Of a DNA stretch of 64,000 nucleotides, positions 39,580 to 50,355 are shown in pieces; position 1 is the first letter of the stretch, and each line of letters begins with the position of its first letter. The DNA lies in assembly GCA_034769895.1 (NCBI GenBank), contig CM068373.1, positions 432,865,080 to 432,929,079 on the forward strand. Reading direction: 5' to 3'. Position numbers and translations under genes: made by a program. Below the pieces are notes generated by a model, which did not search any database, was not told where the DNA came from, and saw nothing but the letters and a program-made list of their open reading frames with translations. Origin of the DNA: Magicicada septendecula. Lineage: Eukaryota > Arthropoda > Insecta > Hemiptera > Cicadidae.

Positions 39580-40208
39580 GTTTCAGGTAAACTACCCTTT
39601 CCCAGTTACCGATCTTCACCAAAATCAATAGACCTTGAGTCTACTACAACCTCAGGCACATATGTAAAAAATTATTTGATCCTGTTTGAATTTACGGCAG
39701 TTATCGTTCGTCATGAAAAAATGTCTCTTGTTACAACATAAAATGTTGCAGGTAAACTACCCCTTTCTCTTAACTGATCTGCACTAAAATCAATAGTTCT
39801 TGAGTCCTCTACAATTCAGGTGTGCATGCAAAATATTATTTGATTCTGTTTGAATGTGCGGCAGTTATCGTTCGTCATAGAAATAATTACTCTTGTTAAA
39901 ACATTAAAGGTGGCTGGTAAACTACCCCTTTCCCTTAACCGATCTTCACCAAAATCAACAGGCCTTCAGTCCATTACAATTCAGGAACGTATGCAAAAAC
40001 TTATTTGATTCTGTTTGAATTTGCGGCTGTTATCTTTTGCCAAAAGAAAAAATTACCCTTGATAAAAAAATGTTGCTGGTAAACTAACCCTTTCCCTTAA
40101 CCGATCTTCACCAAAAACAATAGGTCTTGAGTACTGTACAATTCAGGGCTGTATGCAAAAAATTATTTGATTCTGTTTGAATTTGCGGCTGTTATCTTTT
40201 GCCAAAAG
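39580..40208 (+). repeat. Core repeat array A (4 units)
   Basis: Unit anchor CCGATCTTCACCAAAA recurs at about 39610, 39776 (degenerate), 39939 and 40100, spacing 161-166 bp. Confidence 0.85.
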
Positions 40209-40386
40209 AAAAATATCGGTATGGAGAACCATACATAACTTCGATGTTCTAAGATTTATATTTAAAATCATTTTCGAAATGAAATATTACCATAGAAACT
40301 ACTTCTTTCTACTTACTGCTTCAGCCTTAACCACAGTACTGTGGTCACTATCGTATACCACCTCACGTTATAGCACTCGATTTTCA

Positions 40387-40431
40387 CTGATGATGGAAGT
40401 CGATCGCATTGCCGAAATGTCTGGTTTTGTA
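40387..40431 (+). ncRNA. Degenerate hammerhead-like core inside U1
   Basis: CTGATGA, then a 20-nt potential stem II region ending ATTGCC, then GAAATG (C of GAAAC changed to T) and a downstream GTAG. The downstream GTAGAAAACATTGG is shared with a better-preserved core at 55470-55508, so this is a captured Penelope-type pLTR piece. Probably inactive. Confidence 0.45.
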
Positions 40432-40611
40432 GAAAACATTGGACTACGGCCAAACATCCCGGGAAGGAATTTTAACAAAAACTACTTCTTTGTTGCCGAT
40501 AACGTTGTACACATATATATAAAAAATATGCATAAAATTAATGGCTTGTATAAGTTAATGTTTGATCTCCATTAGGTAGTGCTCAAGTTTCCAAAGTTTT
40601 AATATTATGAT

Positions 40612-41801
40612 TGTAACTTTATTTCTATTTGCTAGAATAAATAAGTTTTAAGCTTCCACCTACCTTTACTTCTTTTATGTGTTGGCCGGATCTCTAGTGG
40701 TGAACTAACCCCGCTCGTACGACGAACTGATCAGTGCAGCAAATGAAATGAGGTGTTTGAAATGATTTATTTAACAAAGTGTATCATATAGCATTTTATT
40801 ATTACGATTAATAAACGTCTATTCTTCCCACTCCCTTCCATACATGAAATATCAAAAAGATTAACCTTTTCACATGATTTTAACTTTTGGAATACATTAT
40901 TATCCTTTTTAACATGATAGACACCTTAATAACTAGTTTCAAAATTTACTTACAGTCTAGGAAGACGACCCAGTTTGCCCATTCACTACATTCACACAGA
41001 TTTACATACCCGTACTTTTAGAGCGCTCGTTGAATTGGTTAAAATTTAATTAAATCAGGAAATTGCTCGTCGATTGCTTAACTCTTGGCGCCTCCGATGA
41101 CCACGCGCCGCACTGTGTATTTGTTCGAGAATTTACCACATTTTCACTTTTCTGTCTACACTTTACTCATTTCGAGCTGAGAGATTGATTGAGATTAAAT
41201 TTTTAGTTGATTCAAGCTACATTTTCACACTTTGTGGATATGTTAGAAAATTTTTTGTCGTGCACGCACTTTTTATGAACCCCGGCCGGGGGAGTATATC
41301 GTCGACTGGTTAGACAACGACTAACTAAATCCCACCTTCTCTGACTGCTTCCGGTAACATACCCTGCCCCTTTGATTACAAAGTTTTTCGTCACTGTTTA
41401 GGTAACATGGATTTGCATTGTGCACAGGTGTTGACAATGGTAACTGGCGAAAATATTGAGGCTGTGGAAGGCGTGGGCTCTCAGCTACATCCGCCGTCAC
41501 AAGACCGCATGGTACAAGACTTTCGTCATGTCGCCATGTTTTGTGGCTTAGTTGGGAGTCTGCTCAGCGTCGTCTATGCGCCCGTGTTAATGTTGCGCGT
41601 TTGTGCACGTCGCACAGTACTGGATTTCTTAGAATTGTATTGCATTCTCTTGTCACACCTTGCATTCCAATGCCGCAACTACACATCATTGTTCCTTTGT
41701 TTGACGAAACTTTTCTTTAACATGGGACTGGCCACGCAGGTGGAAAATAAAATTATGATTTTTAGTAAAAATAAAACCCCTCTCCTTTTAGCCCCGTTAC
41801 A
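40612..41801. mobile_element. Candidate solo LTR (1190 bp) in unit U1
   Basis: Begins TGTAAC and ends GTTACA, flanked by TGAT on both sides (40608-40611 and 41802-41805). The sister unit U2 has the intact empty site with a single TGAT at 44149-44152. This directly defines an insertion with a 4-bp duplication and TG...CA ends, as for an LTR. It contains a GC-richer stretch and an open frame of 136 codons (41407-41817) with no recognised domain, whose end runs past the repeat boundary. No other copy lies in the window. Confidence 0.75.
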
Positions 41802-42215
41802 TGATGTCCGTAATTAAAACATCAGAGCAGGTTTAGTGTGTATGAGGGTACACCGTGGACAAAAATTTTCAACATTTCCTATTGAGCGTTGCTTAGAGTA
41901 AAGCTGCGAATCTACAGTGTACGTTTCACAGAACAAACACGCGGAAAAGAAGGAGCGCTCCGAAGTCACTCATGAACCCTCAGCATCTTGCAGAGGGTTC
42001 ATTCCCTAAAGACGAAAATTCTGTCTATGAATCGTTCCTCTGTAAACACGTGCAGTTACACTGCCCAGCGATCCACAGGAAGCAAATCGCTATCCAAGCT
42101 GGACAATTTTTCGGCTAGCACGCGTTATGTTGGTGTGGGTTTTGGCACTTTCCATTTAAAAAAAGCGTGCAAATGTAAGAAAATAAACATGAGTGAGGCC
42201 AGAAATAACGCGAAT

Positions 42216-42252
42216 TTTGTGTGTGTTTCTGTGTGTGTGTGTGTGTGTGTGT
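42216..42252 (+). repeat. GT microsatellite in U1
   Basis: Dinucleotide GT run with two interruptions. U2 carries a longer version at the same relative position. Confidence 0.9.
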
Positions 42253-42469
42253 ACCCTGCCTTTTTATTGCAGTAATCATAATGATAAAATGGAAACGTAA
42301 ACATTACATAATTAAGATATACTTGCCTGCCACGAACGATATATTTTCACTCATACATGATTTACACAAAAATGAAAAAAATTATAATTTTATTGCCTGG
42401 CAACAAAATTATTTTATTTTTAACAATTACCATTGTTTGAAAAAGTTTAAATGAATTTTCAAGTACTTT

Positions 42470-43100
42470 ACTGTTGTTAAAACTTAAAAGGTTCCAGGTA
42501 AACTACCCCTTCCCCTTAACCGATCTTCACCAAAATCAAAAGTCCTTGCGATCTCTACAATTCAGGGACGTTTGCAAAAAATTGTTTGATTCTGTTTGAA
42601 TTTGCGGCTGTTATCGTTCGCCCAAAAAAAATTACCCTTGATAAAAAAACGCTGCAGATAAATACCCCTTTCCCTTAACCGATCTTCTCCGAAAACAGTA
42701 GGTCTTGAGTACTCTACAAATCAGGGCGGTATGCAAAAAATTATTTGATTCTGTTTGAATTTGCGGCTGTTATCGTTTGCCATAGAAAATACCCTTGTTA
42801 AAACATAAAACGTTGCAGGTAAACTACCCCTTTCCCTTAACCGATCTTCACCAAAAACAATAGGTCTTGAGAACTGCAATTCAGGGCTGCATGCGAAACA
42901 TTATTTGATTCTGTTTCAATTTGCGGCTGTTATAGTTTGCCAAAAAAAAAAAATACCCTTGATAAAAAAAACCGTTGCAGGTAAACTACCCCTTTCCCTC
43001 AACCGATCTTCACCAAAAACAATAGGTCGTGAGTACTCTATAAATTAGGGCTGTATGCAAAAAATTATTTGATTCTGTTTGGATTTGCGGCTGTTATCGT
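42470..43100 (+). repeat. Core repeat array B1 (4 units)
   Basis: Anchors CCGATCTTC at about 42522, 42681, 42842 and 43002, spacing about 160 bp. Confidence 0.85.
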
Positions 43101-43275
43101 TTGCCATAGAAAAAAAAATCATAGATAGATAGACAGACAGACACACACACAGACACTTTTCGAAAAACGACTTGTTTTCATGTTTTGAGTGTAGTACAAT
43201 CAGAATCTGCAATAATCGCGAACATGATTTTTTTGCCGTCACCATACTTCCATTTCCTTAAGGAACATGGAAGTA
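43100..43275 (+). repeat. Right-end segment 1 of the Helentron-like complex
   Basis: GATA/GACA/CA microsatellite (43119-43156), unique block GTTTTGAGTGTAGTACAATC..., then a CTTCCAT / ATGGAAG hairpin around TTCCTTAAGGAA (about 43247-43273). The same series closes the complex at 46840-47017. Confidence 0.75.
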
Positions 43276-43760
43276 AAAATGACCCTTGATAAAAAAACGT
43301 TGCTGGTAAACTACCCCTTTCCCTTAACCGATCTTCACCAAAAACAATAGGTCTTGAGTACTCTACAATTCTGGGCTGTATGCAAAAAATTATTTGATTC
43401 TGTTTGAATATGCAGCTGTTATCGTTTGCCATAGATAATACCCTTGTTAAAACAAAAAATGTTGCTGGTAAACTACCCCTTTCCCTTAACCGATCTTCAC
43501 CAAAATCAACAGACCTTCAGTCCATTACAATTCAGGAACGTATGCAAAAACTTATTTGATTCTGTTTGAATTTGCGGCTGTTATCTTTTGCCAAAAGAAA
43601 AAATTACCCTTGATAAAAAAATGTTGCTGGTAAACTAACCCTTTCCCTTAACCGATCTTCACCAAAAACAATAGGTCTTGAGTACTGTACAATTCAGAGC
43701 TGTATGCAAAAAATTATTTGATTCTGTTTGAATTTGCGGCTGTTATCTTTTGCCAAAAGA
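43276..43760 (+). repeat. Core repeat array B2 (3 units)
   Basis: Anchors at about 43328, 43493 and 43653. It resumes directly after right-end segment 1, so the first element ended and another array continues. Confidence 0.85.
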
Positions 43761-43937
43761 AAAATATCGGTATGGAGAACCATACATAACTTCGATGTTC
43801 TAAGATTTATATTTAAAATCATTTTCGAAATGAAATATTACCATAGAAACTACTTCTTTCTACTTACTGCTTCAGCCTTAACCACAGTACTGTGGTCACT
43901 AACGTATACCACCTCACGTTATCGCACTCGATTTTCA

Positions 43938-43972
43938 CTGATGATGGCATTGCCGAAACGTCTGGTTTTGTA
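43938..43972 (+). ncRNA. Hammerhead-like core inside U2
   Basis: CTGATGA, short stem II (GGC...GCC), GAAACG and a downstream GTA. It lacks 10 bases of stem II found in U1 but keeps GAAAC intact. Whether it folds as a ribozyme is uncertain because stem III and the loop are irregular. Confidence 0.4.
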
Positions 43973-44549
43973 GAAAACATTGGACTACGGCCAAATATTC
44001 CGGGAAGGAATTTTAACAAAAACTACTTCTTTGTTGCCGATAACGTTGTACACATATATATAAAAAATATGCATAAAATTAATGGCTTGTATAAGTTAAT
44101 GATTGATCTCCATTAAGTAGTGCTCAAGTTTCCAAAGTTTTAATATTATGATGTCCATAATTAAAACATCAGAGCAGGTTTAGTGTGAATGAGGGTACAC
44201 TGTGGACAAAAATTTTCAACATTTCCTATTGAGTGTTGCATAGAGTAAAGCTGCGAATCTACAGTGTATGTTTCACAGAACAAACACGCGAAAAAGAAGG
44301 AGCGCTCCGAAGTCACTCATGGACCCTCAGCATCTTGCAGAGGGTTGATTCCCTAAAGACGAAAAGTCTGTCTATGAATCGTTCCTCTGTAAACACGTGC
44401 AGTTACACTGCCCAGCGATCCACAGGAAGCAAATTGATGTCCATTTTTTTGGCTTGCACGCGTTATGTTGGTGTGGGTTTCGGCACTTTCCATTTAAAAA
44501 GCGTGCAAATGTAAGAAAATAAACATGAGTGAGGCCAGAAATAACGTAA

Positions 44550-44551
<2 letters not shown>

Positions 44552-44599
<48 letters not shown>

Positions 44600-44612
44600 T
44601 GTGTGTGTGTGT
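44552..44612 (+). repeat. GT microsatellite in U2
   Basis: About 30 GT units with one GTAT interruption. Confidence 0.95.
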
Positions 44613-44879
44613 CTTACACCTGCCTTTTTATTGCTGTAGGCATAATAATAAAATGGAAACGTAAACATTACATAACTGAGATATGCTTACCTCCCACGAA
44701 CGATATATTATTTTATACATGGAGGAGTTCAGTGACATACACACGTACAGAAAAATTATATATATAAAGATATTAACTCATACATAATTTACATTAAAAT
44801 GAAAAAATTATAATTTTATTCCCTGGGAACAAAATTATTTTATTTTTAACAATTACCTTTGTTTGAAAAAGTTTAAATG

Positions 44880-46840
44880 AATTTTCAAGTATACTTTACT
44901 GTTGTTAAAACGTAAAAGGTTGCAGGTAAACTACCCCTTCCCCTTAACCGATCTTCACCAAAATCAAAAGTCCTTGAAGTCTCTACAATTCAGGGATGTA
45001 TGCAAAAAATTATTTGATTCTGTTTGAATTTGCGGCTGTTATCATTTGCCATAGAAAATACGCTTGATAAAAAAACGTTGCTGGTAAACTACCCCTTCCC
45101 CTTAACCGATCTTCACCAAAAACAATAGGTCTTGAGTACTCTACAAATCAGGGCTGTATGCAAAACATTATTTGATTCTGTTTGAATTTGCGGCTGTTAT
45201 CGTTTGCCATTGAAAATACCCTTGATAAAACAAAAAACATGGCTGGTAAACTACCCCTTTCCCTTAACCGATCTTCACCAAAAACGACATGTCTTAGGTA
45301 CTCTACAATTCAGGCCTGTATGCAAAGAATTATTTGATTTAGTTTGAATTTGCGGCTGTTATCGTTTGCCATATAAAACACCTTTGATAAAACATAAAAC
45401 GTTGCTGGTAAACTACCCTATTCCATTAACCGATCTTCACCAAAAACAATAGGTCTTGAGAACTCTACAATTTAGGGCTGTATGCAAAACATTAGTTCAT
45501 TCTTTTTGAATTTACGGCAGTTATCGTTCATCATAGAAAAAATACCCTTGTTAAAAGATAAAACGTTGCCGGTAAACTACCCCTTTCCCTTAACCGATCT
45601 TCAACAAAATCAACAGACCTTGAGTTCTGTATAATTCAAAAAGGTATGCAGAAGAGTAGTTGATTCTGTTGTAACGTACGGCAGTTATCGTTCGTCAAAA
45701 AAAAATTACCCTTGATAAAACATAAAATGTTGCTGGTAAACAACCCTATTCCCTTAACCGATCTTCACCAAAACCAACACGTCTTGAGAACTGTACATTT
45801 CAGGGCTGTATGCAAAATATTATATGATTCTGTTTGAATTTGCGGCTGTTATCATTTGCCATATAAAATACCCTTGATAAAACAAAAAACGTGTCAGGTA
45901 AACTACCCCTTTCCCTTAACCGATCTTCACCAAAAACAATAGGTCTTTAGTACTCAACAAAATAGGGCTGTATGCAAAAACATATTTGATTCTGTTTGAA
46001 TTTGCGGCTCTTATCGTTTGCCATAGAAAATACCCTTATAAAACATAAAACGTTGCAGGTAAACTACCCCTTTCCCTTAAACGATCTTCACCAACACCAA
46101 TAGATATTGAGAACTTACAATACAGGGCTGTATGCAAAAAATTTTTTGATTCTGTATGAATTTGTGGCTGTTATCGTTTACCATAGAAAAAAAATTACCC
46201 TTGATAAAAAACCGTTGCTGGTAAACTACCCCTTTCCCTTAACCGATCTTCACCAAAAACAATAGGTCTTGAGAACTCTAAAATTCAGGGCTGTATGTAA
46301 AATATTATATGATTTTGTTTGAATTTGCGGCTGTTATCGTTTGCCATACAAAATACCCTTTTAAAACATAAAACGTTGCTGGTAAACTACCCCTTTCCCT
46401 TAACCGATCTTCACCAAAACCAAAATTCCTTGAGAACTCTACAATTCAGGGCAGTATGCAAAACATTATTTGATTATGTTTGAATTTGCGGCTGTTATCG
46501 TTTGCTATAGAAAATACCCTTGTAAAACATAAAACGTTCCAGGTAATCTGCCCCTTTCCCTTAACCGATCTTTACCAAAATGAACAAATCTTGAGAGCTC
46601 TACAATTCAGGGCTGTATGCGAAATATTATTTGATTCTGTTTAAATTTGCGGCTGTTATCGTTTGCCAAACAAACAAAATTACCCTTGATAAAAAAAAAC
46701 CGTTGCCGGTAAACTACCCCTTTCCCTCAATCGACCTTCACCAAAAACAATAGGTCGCGAGTACTCTATAAATCAGGGCTGTGTGCAAAAAATTATTTGA
46801 TTCTGTTTGAATTTGCGGCAGTTATCGTTTGCCATAGAAA
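44880..46840 (+). repeat. Core repeat array C (12 units)
   Basis: Anchors at about 44949, 45108, 45268, 45428, 45595, 45757, 45919, 46082, 46241, 46402, 46566 and 46730, spacing 159-167 bp. Each unit contains CCCTTTCCCTTAACCGATC, CAGGGCTGTATGCAAAA and TTTGCGGCTGTTATCGTTTG blocks. Divergence between neighbours is roughly 5-15 percent by eye. Confidence 0.9.
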
Positions 46841-47017
46841 AAAATCTACAGACACACAGACAGACACACAGACAGACAGACACACACACAGACACTTTTC
46901 GGAAAACGACTTTTTTTCATGTTTTGAGTGTAGTACAATCAGAATCTGCAATAATCTCGAACACGATTTTTTTTGCCATCACCATACTTCCATTCCTTAA
47001 GGAATATGGAAGTAAAA
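46840..47017 (+). repeat. Right-end segment 2 of the Helentron-like complex
   Basis: GACA/CA microsatellite (46847-46896), the GTTTTGAGTGTAGTACAATC block and the terminal hairpin (about 46984-47012), ending GTAAAAATG where transposase coding sequence resumes. Confidence 0.75.
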
Positions 47018-47104
47018 ATGGTGGTTCAACTACGATTACGCAGCGGTTATTCTGCCGTCACTTTAACGTTTCGCGTCATGATGCTGTTCCTAGTCAAAAT
47101 ACGA
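47018..47104 (+). pseudogene. Mariner-like transposase, second piece
   Basis: Reads GGSTTITQRLFCRHFNVSRH followed by DAVPSQNT. This continues the N-terminal piece that stopped at 39307, with the family-typical TQR.F.RHFN.....VP...T order. It is interrupted downstream by the Penelope relic. Confidence 0.75.
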
Positions 47105-48760
47105 TAAATGTTCTCACGTGGGCTTCCGCGGCCGGTGTCCAATATGTTTTTGAAATCTTCTTCCAGTATGGGTCGCGTCAAAAATGTCTTGTATGACAAC
47201 GTTTCATTCATATTGTAATGAGTATCCTCAGGTCTAAGTGACAAAAACGCCGGCAACCAAACTCAGTTATATAGTGTAGAAGTGGCGGTGGGTGGTTCGG
47301 TAAGTGGACCCTGCCCTGCGGGCGTTACGCTGTGTGCATTATTTGTGCGGTCAGTCAACCCGCGTGCAGTCAAACCTGAATGTAAAGGGTACCAAGTCCT
47401 ACTAAGCGTGGCGGTTTCTCTGTTAATGTTATCCTTGTATTTATTAATTTCTATTGCTTCTAGGATCAATCTCTCATAATACCTATTATATGATCTTATT
47501 ACAGATGCGTCTTCGGAGCTTACCATGTGATTTGTTTAGGCTGAATGCTCAGCATTGCAGACTTTTCAACTGCCAATTGAAAAGTTCTTCGTATGTCTGA
47601 CATGTTCTTGCAGTCTTGTGGAAATCAGGCGGCCCGTCTGGCCAATGTAAACTTTTCCGCAACTGCATTTTGCAGATACCTTCAGTGTTATACGGGATTC
47701 TGTATTTGATTGGTTTTAAAAATTGTGACAGCTTCTTATGTAGTCGAAACACGGTTTTAATGCCGTATTTCCTCAACATACTGCTAATTTTTTTCTGTGG
47801 TACCTTTTACGTACAATAAGAATGCTTTGTGGTTATCATCGTCTGCTGTAGGTGTTGCTGAAGGTTTTTCGGTTTTCTTAAATCCTTTACATATGGCGTC
47901 CCTGTTACGTAACCGTTCCTTTCAAGAGCGTCGGTTAGGTGCTTTTTCTCTTCGAGGAAATGTTTGTCATCTGATACCCTCTTCGCTCTATGAAAAAGTG
48001 TGTTGAGGACGGCTTGCTTTTGTGCAGGGTGATGATGTGAAGTTGCCTGAAGGTATCTATCAGTGTGGATAGCTTTCCTGTACACTCGATGACCTAGTGA
48101 TCCGTCCGGTTTTCGTAATATTATTATATTGAAGAAAGTAATTTCAGCATTCGCTTCCACTTCCATGGTAAACTGAATTGAATTGTGTATTGAGTTTATA
48201 TGGTGTAAAAAACCTGTAGTCCTTCGTGACCGTGAGGCCGGATAACAAAGGTATCTTCCAGATATCGGTAAAAGTGTGTGGGTTTTATTCTTGCTGAATC
48301 CAACGCACATCTTTCAAACTCCTCCAAGTAAATATTGGGTATGACTGGTGACAACGGCGATCCCATAACTGCTCCCTGCAACTGTTCGTAATATTTGCCA
48401 TCCCAGTAAAAATATGTTGATTTGAGGCCCGCTGAAGCTAAGTGGAATAAATCAGGCGGAAATACAGGTTCAATAACTTTTAAGGCGTCATCAACCGGAA
48501 TGTTAGTGAAAAGTGAGACAATATCGAAACTGACCAAAATGTCTTCTTGACACAATGTTAAAGGTTGTATTTTTTCCATAAAGTCCACTGAATCCCTAAT
48601 AAACGAGGATGTTCTTCTAACAAACAGTTGTAATTTTTCTGCAGTGAGTTTGGCTATGGGATGAGCAGCTGAACCAGTCGCACTGACTATTGGTCGTAGT
48701 GGAATGTCTGGTTTATGGATTTTTGGCTAGCCATAGAGTAATGGTGTTCTCGAATCCGAA
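47105..48760 (-). pseudogene. Penelope-like element relic: RT plus GIY-YIG
   Basis: On the minus strand, in several frames, the Penelope order is read from high to low coordinate. First is LYG.PKIHKPDIPLRPIVSA (near 48735-48675; one stop), then VSFDIVSLFTNIPVDDAL (RT motif A region). GAVMGSPLSPVIPNIYLEEF comes next, then a catalytic box reading YLEDTF where Y(V/A)DDTF is expected. RT connection sequence follows to about 47810. A GIY-YIG endonuclease has CSCGKVYIGQTGR near 47640-47680, and after a shift an EAIEI block near 47440. The first catalytic Asp of the YxDD box is Glu and there are multiple frameshifts, so it is inactive. It lies inside the mariner-like transposon, opposite in direction, and its left edge at ~47105 abuts transposase sequence. 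Confidence 0.82.
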
Positions 48761-48789
48761 ACTTCTCGGAAGAAGATTTCAAAAACATA

Positions 48790-49376
48790 ACAATACGATA
48801 AAGTTGTAAATAATAAGATTGCCTGGTATGCTGTGGCAAAGTATGGAATCATAGGCCTTTACTTCTTTGAAGAGGAAGGACAAGTGGTGACAGTTGCTTC
48901 AGTTCTATACACAGTGATGTTACACGAATTGCTCTGAAATGATTCGTGGTTGGATTACTTGAACGCTGTGTTGTTTCAGCAGGATGGAGGAACAGCTTAC
49001 ACTGTTAGAGCATCCGTGGCGGTAGTTTGAGATGTTTTCAGGCTACGTAATATTCCCGAAGAGGAGAAGTTGTATGGCCGCCACGATCTCTAGATCTGCC
49101 AGTTTAGAGACTATTATGTGACTATATGACTATTTTCTCTAGGATTGCCTTAAGTCTAGAGAGTTTCCTAATAAACCTAACGACATTAATGAACTCAAGG
49201 CCTCCATACAGGAAGAAATCACAGCCATACCAAACAACATGTTGCAAGCAGCAATGCAAAGTCTACAGGACAGACTGCAGCAGTGCATACTAAATGATAG
49301 AAAACATTTGAAAGAAGTCTTATTTGAAAATAAACTTACACCTTTAAATGACGTCAAATTAGCTGTAATTACCTAA
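48790..49376 (+). pseudogene. Mariner-like transposase, C-terminal half
   Basis: Reads KIAWYAVAKYGIIGLYFFEE, then a gap, then VLFQQDGGTAYT (second catalytic aspartate block). A degraded segment follows in place of PARSPDLS..D. The last piece reads NDINELKASIQEEITAIPNN, followed by an RLQQCI....HLKEVLF end and a stop at 49374-49376. Same family as copy 1. The right TIR follows 57 bp after the stop. Multiple shifts and stops. Confidence 0.8.
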
Positions 49377-49456
49377 TAAATCAAAAGTAAATAAAATATA
49401 TTTTATCTTAATTGTTTCATTTTTGAAAACGTCAGATTTCCGTGGACCATCCTGTA

Positions 49457-49705
49457 CATAGATAATATTTTTTTTATAAAAGATACATATAATTAGATTA
49501 GTCATTGATAGATGAATGATTTTTTTCAGCGTTTTAACTTCACTAAAGTTACGATCCGCCGAATGATCAACCCCAAGGTGTCAGAATTTGCAACTTTTAA
49601 ATAATACAAACTATGACTGGTTTATTTGCGGGTACCGTTTAATGCGTACTCATTAGGAAATCACTAAGCCTGCTTCATGTTGACAAATATATCCAGAAAA
49701 AACTA
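49457..49705. other. Short AT-rich spacer
   Basis: Nothing recognised between the transposon end and L1 copy d. Confidence 0.5.
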
Positions 49706-50206
49706 TATTATGACGACAATTGCCAAACGCTCTCGAAAAGGCGAGAGTGGCGTTCTACACGTTTCTCGACTAACCCAGCATGCCTCGTCTGTGTGAAGGC
49801 CGTCCACTCACGTAGCACAAAAGGACCTTCCAGACTCTTCGAGAGCACTCGTAAATACGCAAACTGTACTAGTATGTTGCCAAAAGGATGGAAAATTATT
49901 CTGCAACACCTGCGCTACCTGTATAAGCAACAGCGTCTGGCTGTGTCGGTTAGTTACAGTGGGAGATTTCCTGAGTGCGGATTAAGTGGTTGTTACGGAA
50001 AGTGATTATTTAATTATAATTACTGCAGAAATCTTTAATAGTTGACTTTATTGTTGCGTGTCGATAAATTTAACTTGAATTATTATTGTATTAGAGTACT
50101 TTGTTGATTTCACATTGTGGCTAATTAAAGTTGGTAATTGGTGACTTCAAAAGTGTCTGTACTTTGTTTGTACTGTACCATACGACGATCAGTGAGACCG
50201 TCGCAA
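49706..50206 (-). repeat. L1-family LTR-like repeat, copy d
   Basis: Minus-strand copy. Read from 50206 it starts TTGCGACGGTCTCACTGATC and passes the CGTCGTATGG, GACAC, CCAACTTTAATTAGCCACA and CACGCAACAATAA landmarks. Its last part (49720-49850, plus strand) matches the end of copy b, including AACGCTCTCGAAAAG and AAGGCCGT.CACTCA. The ends are slightly eroded; no clear target duplication. Confidence 0.65.
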
Positions 50207-50355
50207 AAATATCTTTAATAAGTATGTAATCATTTTCTGTGTACGTTGGCTAAATATGTATGTGTATGTATATATGCATCCGGTATTGCAGAATATTTAG
50301 TTAACACATTGTTTATGACATGGAGGATTATGGAATTAACACAAATACATAGTAG

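Larger units (their letters stand above)
40209..42470 (+). repeat. Left-end unit U1 (contains a solo LTR)
   Basis: Matches unit U2 (43762-44880) along most of its length: the GGTATGGAGAACC start, the GAAAACATTGGACTACGGCC block, the GTAATTAAAACATCAGAGC block, and a GT microsatellite (42216-42252). It differs by a 1.19-kb insertion at 40612-41801. Open frames of 70-130 codons inside it lack domains. Confidence 0.8.
43762..44880 (+). repeat. Left-end unit U2
   Basis: Sister of U1 without the solo LTR. It carries the empty TGAT site at 44149 and a longer GT microsatellite (44552-44612). A 10-bp deletion relative to U1 lies just after the CTGATGA motif. Confidence 0.8.
39308..47017 (+). mobile_element. 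Helentron/DINE-1-like complex with ~163-bp core repeats
   Basis: Composite insertion. Three related left segments start TATCGGTATGGAGAACCATAC (39308, 40209, 43762). Three core arrays hold about 23 copies of a ~163-bp unit. Two related right ends (43100-43275, 46840-47017) carry a GATA/GACA microsatellite, a ~100-bp unique block and a terminal hairpin TACTTCCAT...ATGGAAGTA around a TCCTTAAGGA palindrome. Order left end, core repeats, microsatellite, 3-prime hairpin is the plan of DINE-1 / HINE elements, non-autonomous Helitron relatives. No Rep/helicase protein is present. Uninterrupted transposase sequence resumes on both sides without a clear duplication, as Helitron-type insertion predicts. 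Family assignment is inferred from architecture, not from sequence identity. Confidence 0.6.
39133..49456 (+). mobile_element. Mariner-like transposon, copy 2, split by two insertions
   Basis: The left end at 39133-39160 (degenerate ...GGGACTAATCTGACG) and the right end at 49434-49456 (ATTTCCGTGGACCATCCTGTA) match the termini of the 29943-30818 element. Transposase pieces lie in order on the plus strand: N-terminus 39253-39307, next ~30 codons at 47018-47104, and the C-terminal half from about 48790 to a stop at 49374-49376. The pieces join in the same order as copy 1. Thus a 7.7-kb satellite complex (39308-47017) and a Penelope relic (about 47105-48760) sit inside one older transposon. Part of the middle of the transposase is missing around the Penelope insertion. 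Confidence 0.8.

Noticed and set aside
40177..40575. 132-codon frame and its partners at 43728-44116 as a conserved protein
   Set aside because: Similarity reflects duplicated repeat units; the frame differs between copies because of an indel, and it overlaps pLTR/ribozyme-like sequence.
44372..44767. Open frames rich in alternating Val/Cys or Thr/His
   Set aside because: Direct translations of the GT microsatellite.
39580..46840. CRISPR-like array, because of regularly spaced repeats
   Set aside because: Units are contiguous 163-bp satellite monomers with no constant-repeat/variable-spacer pattern, and the sequence is eukaryotic.
46807..47196. 129-codon plus-strand frame as a single gene
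   Set aside because: It is a chance fusion of a satellite unit, a microsatellite and the second transposase piece; only 47018-47104 is meaningful.
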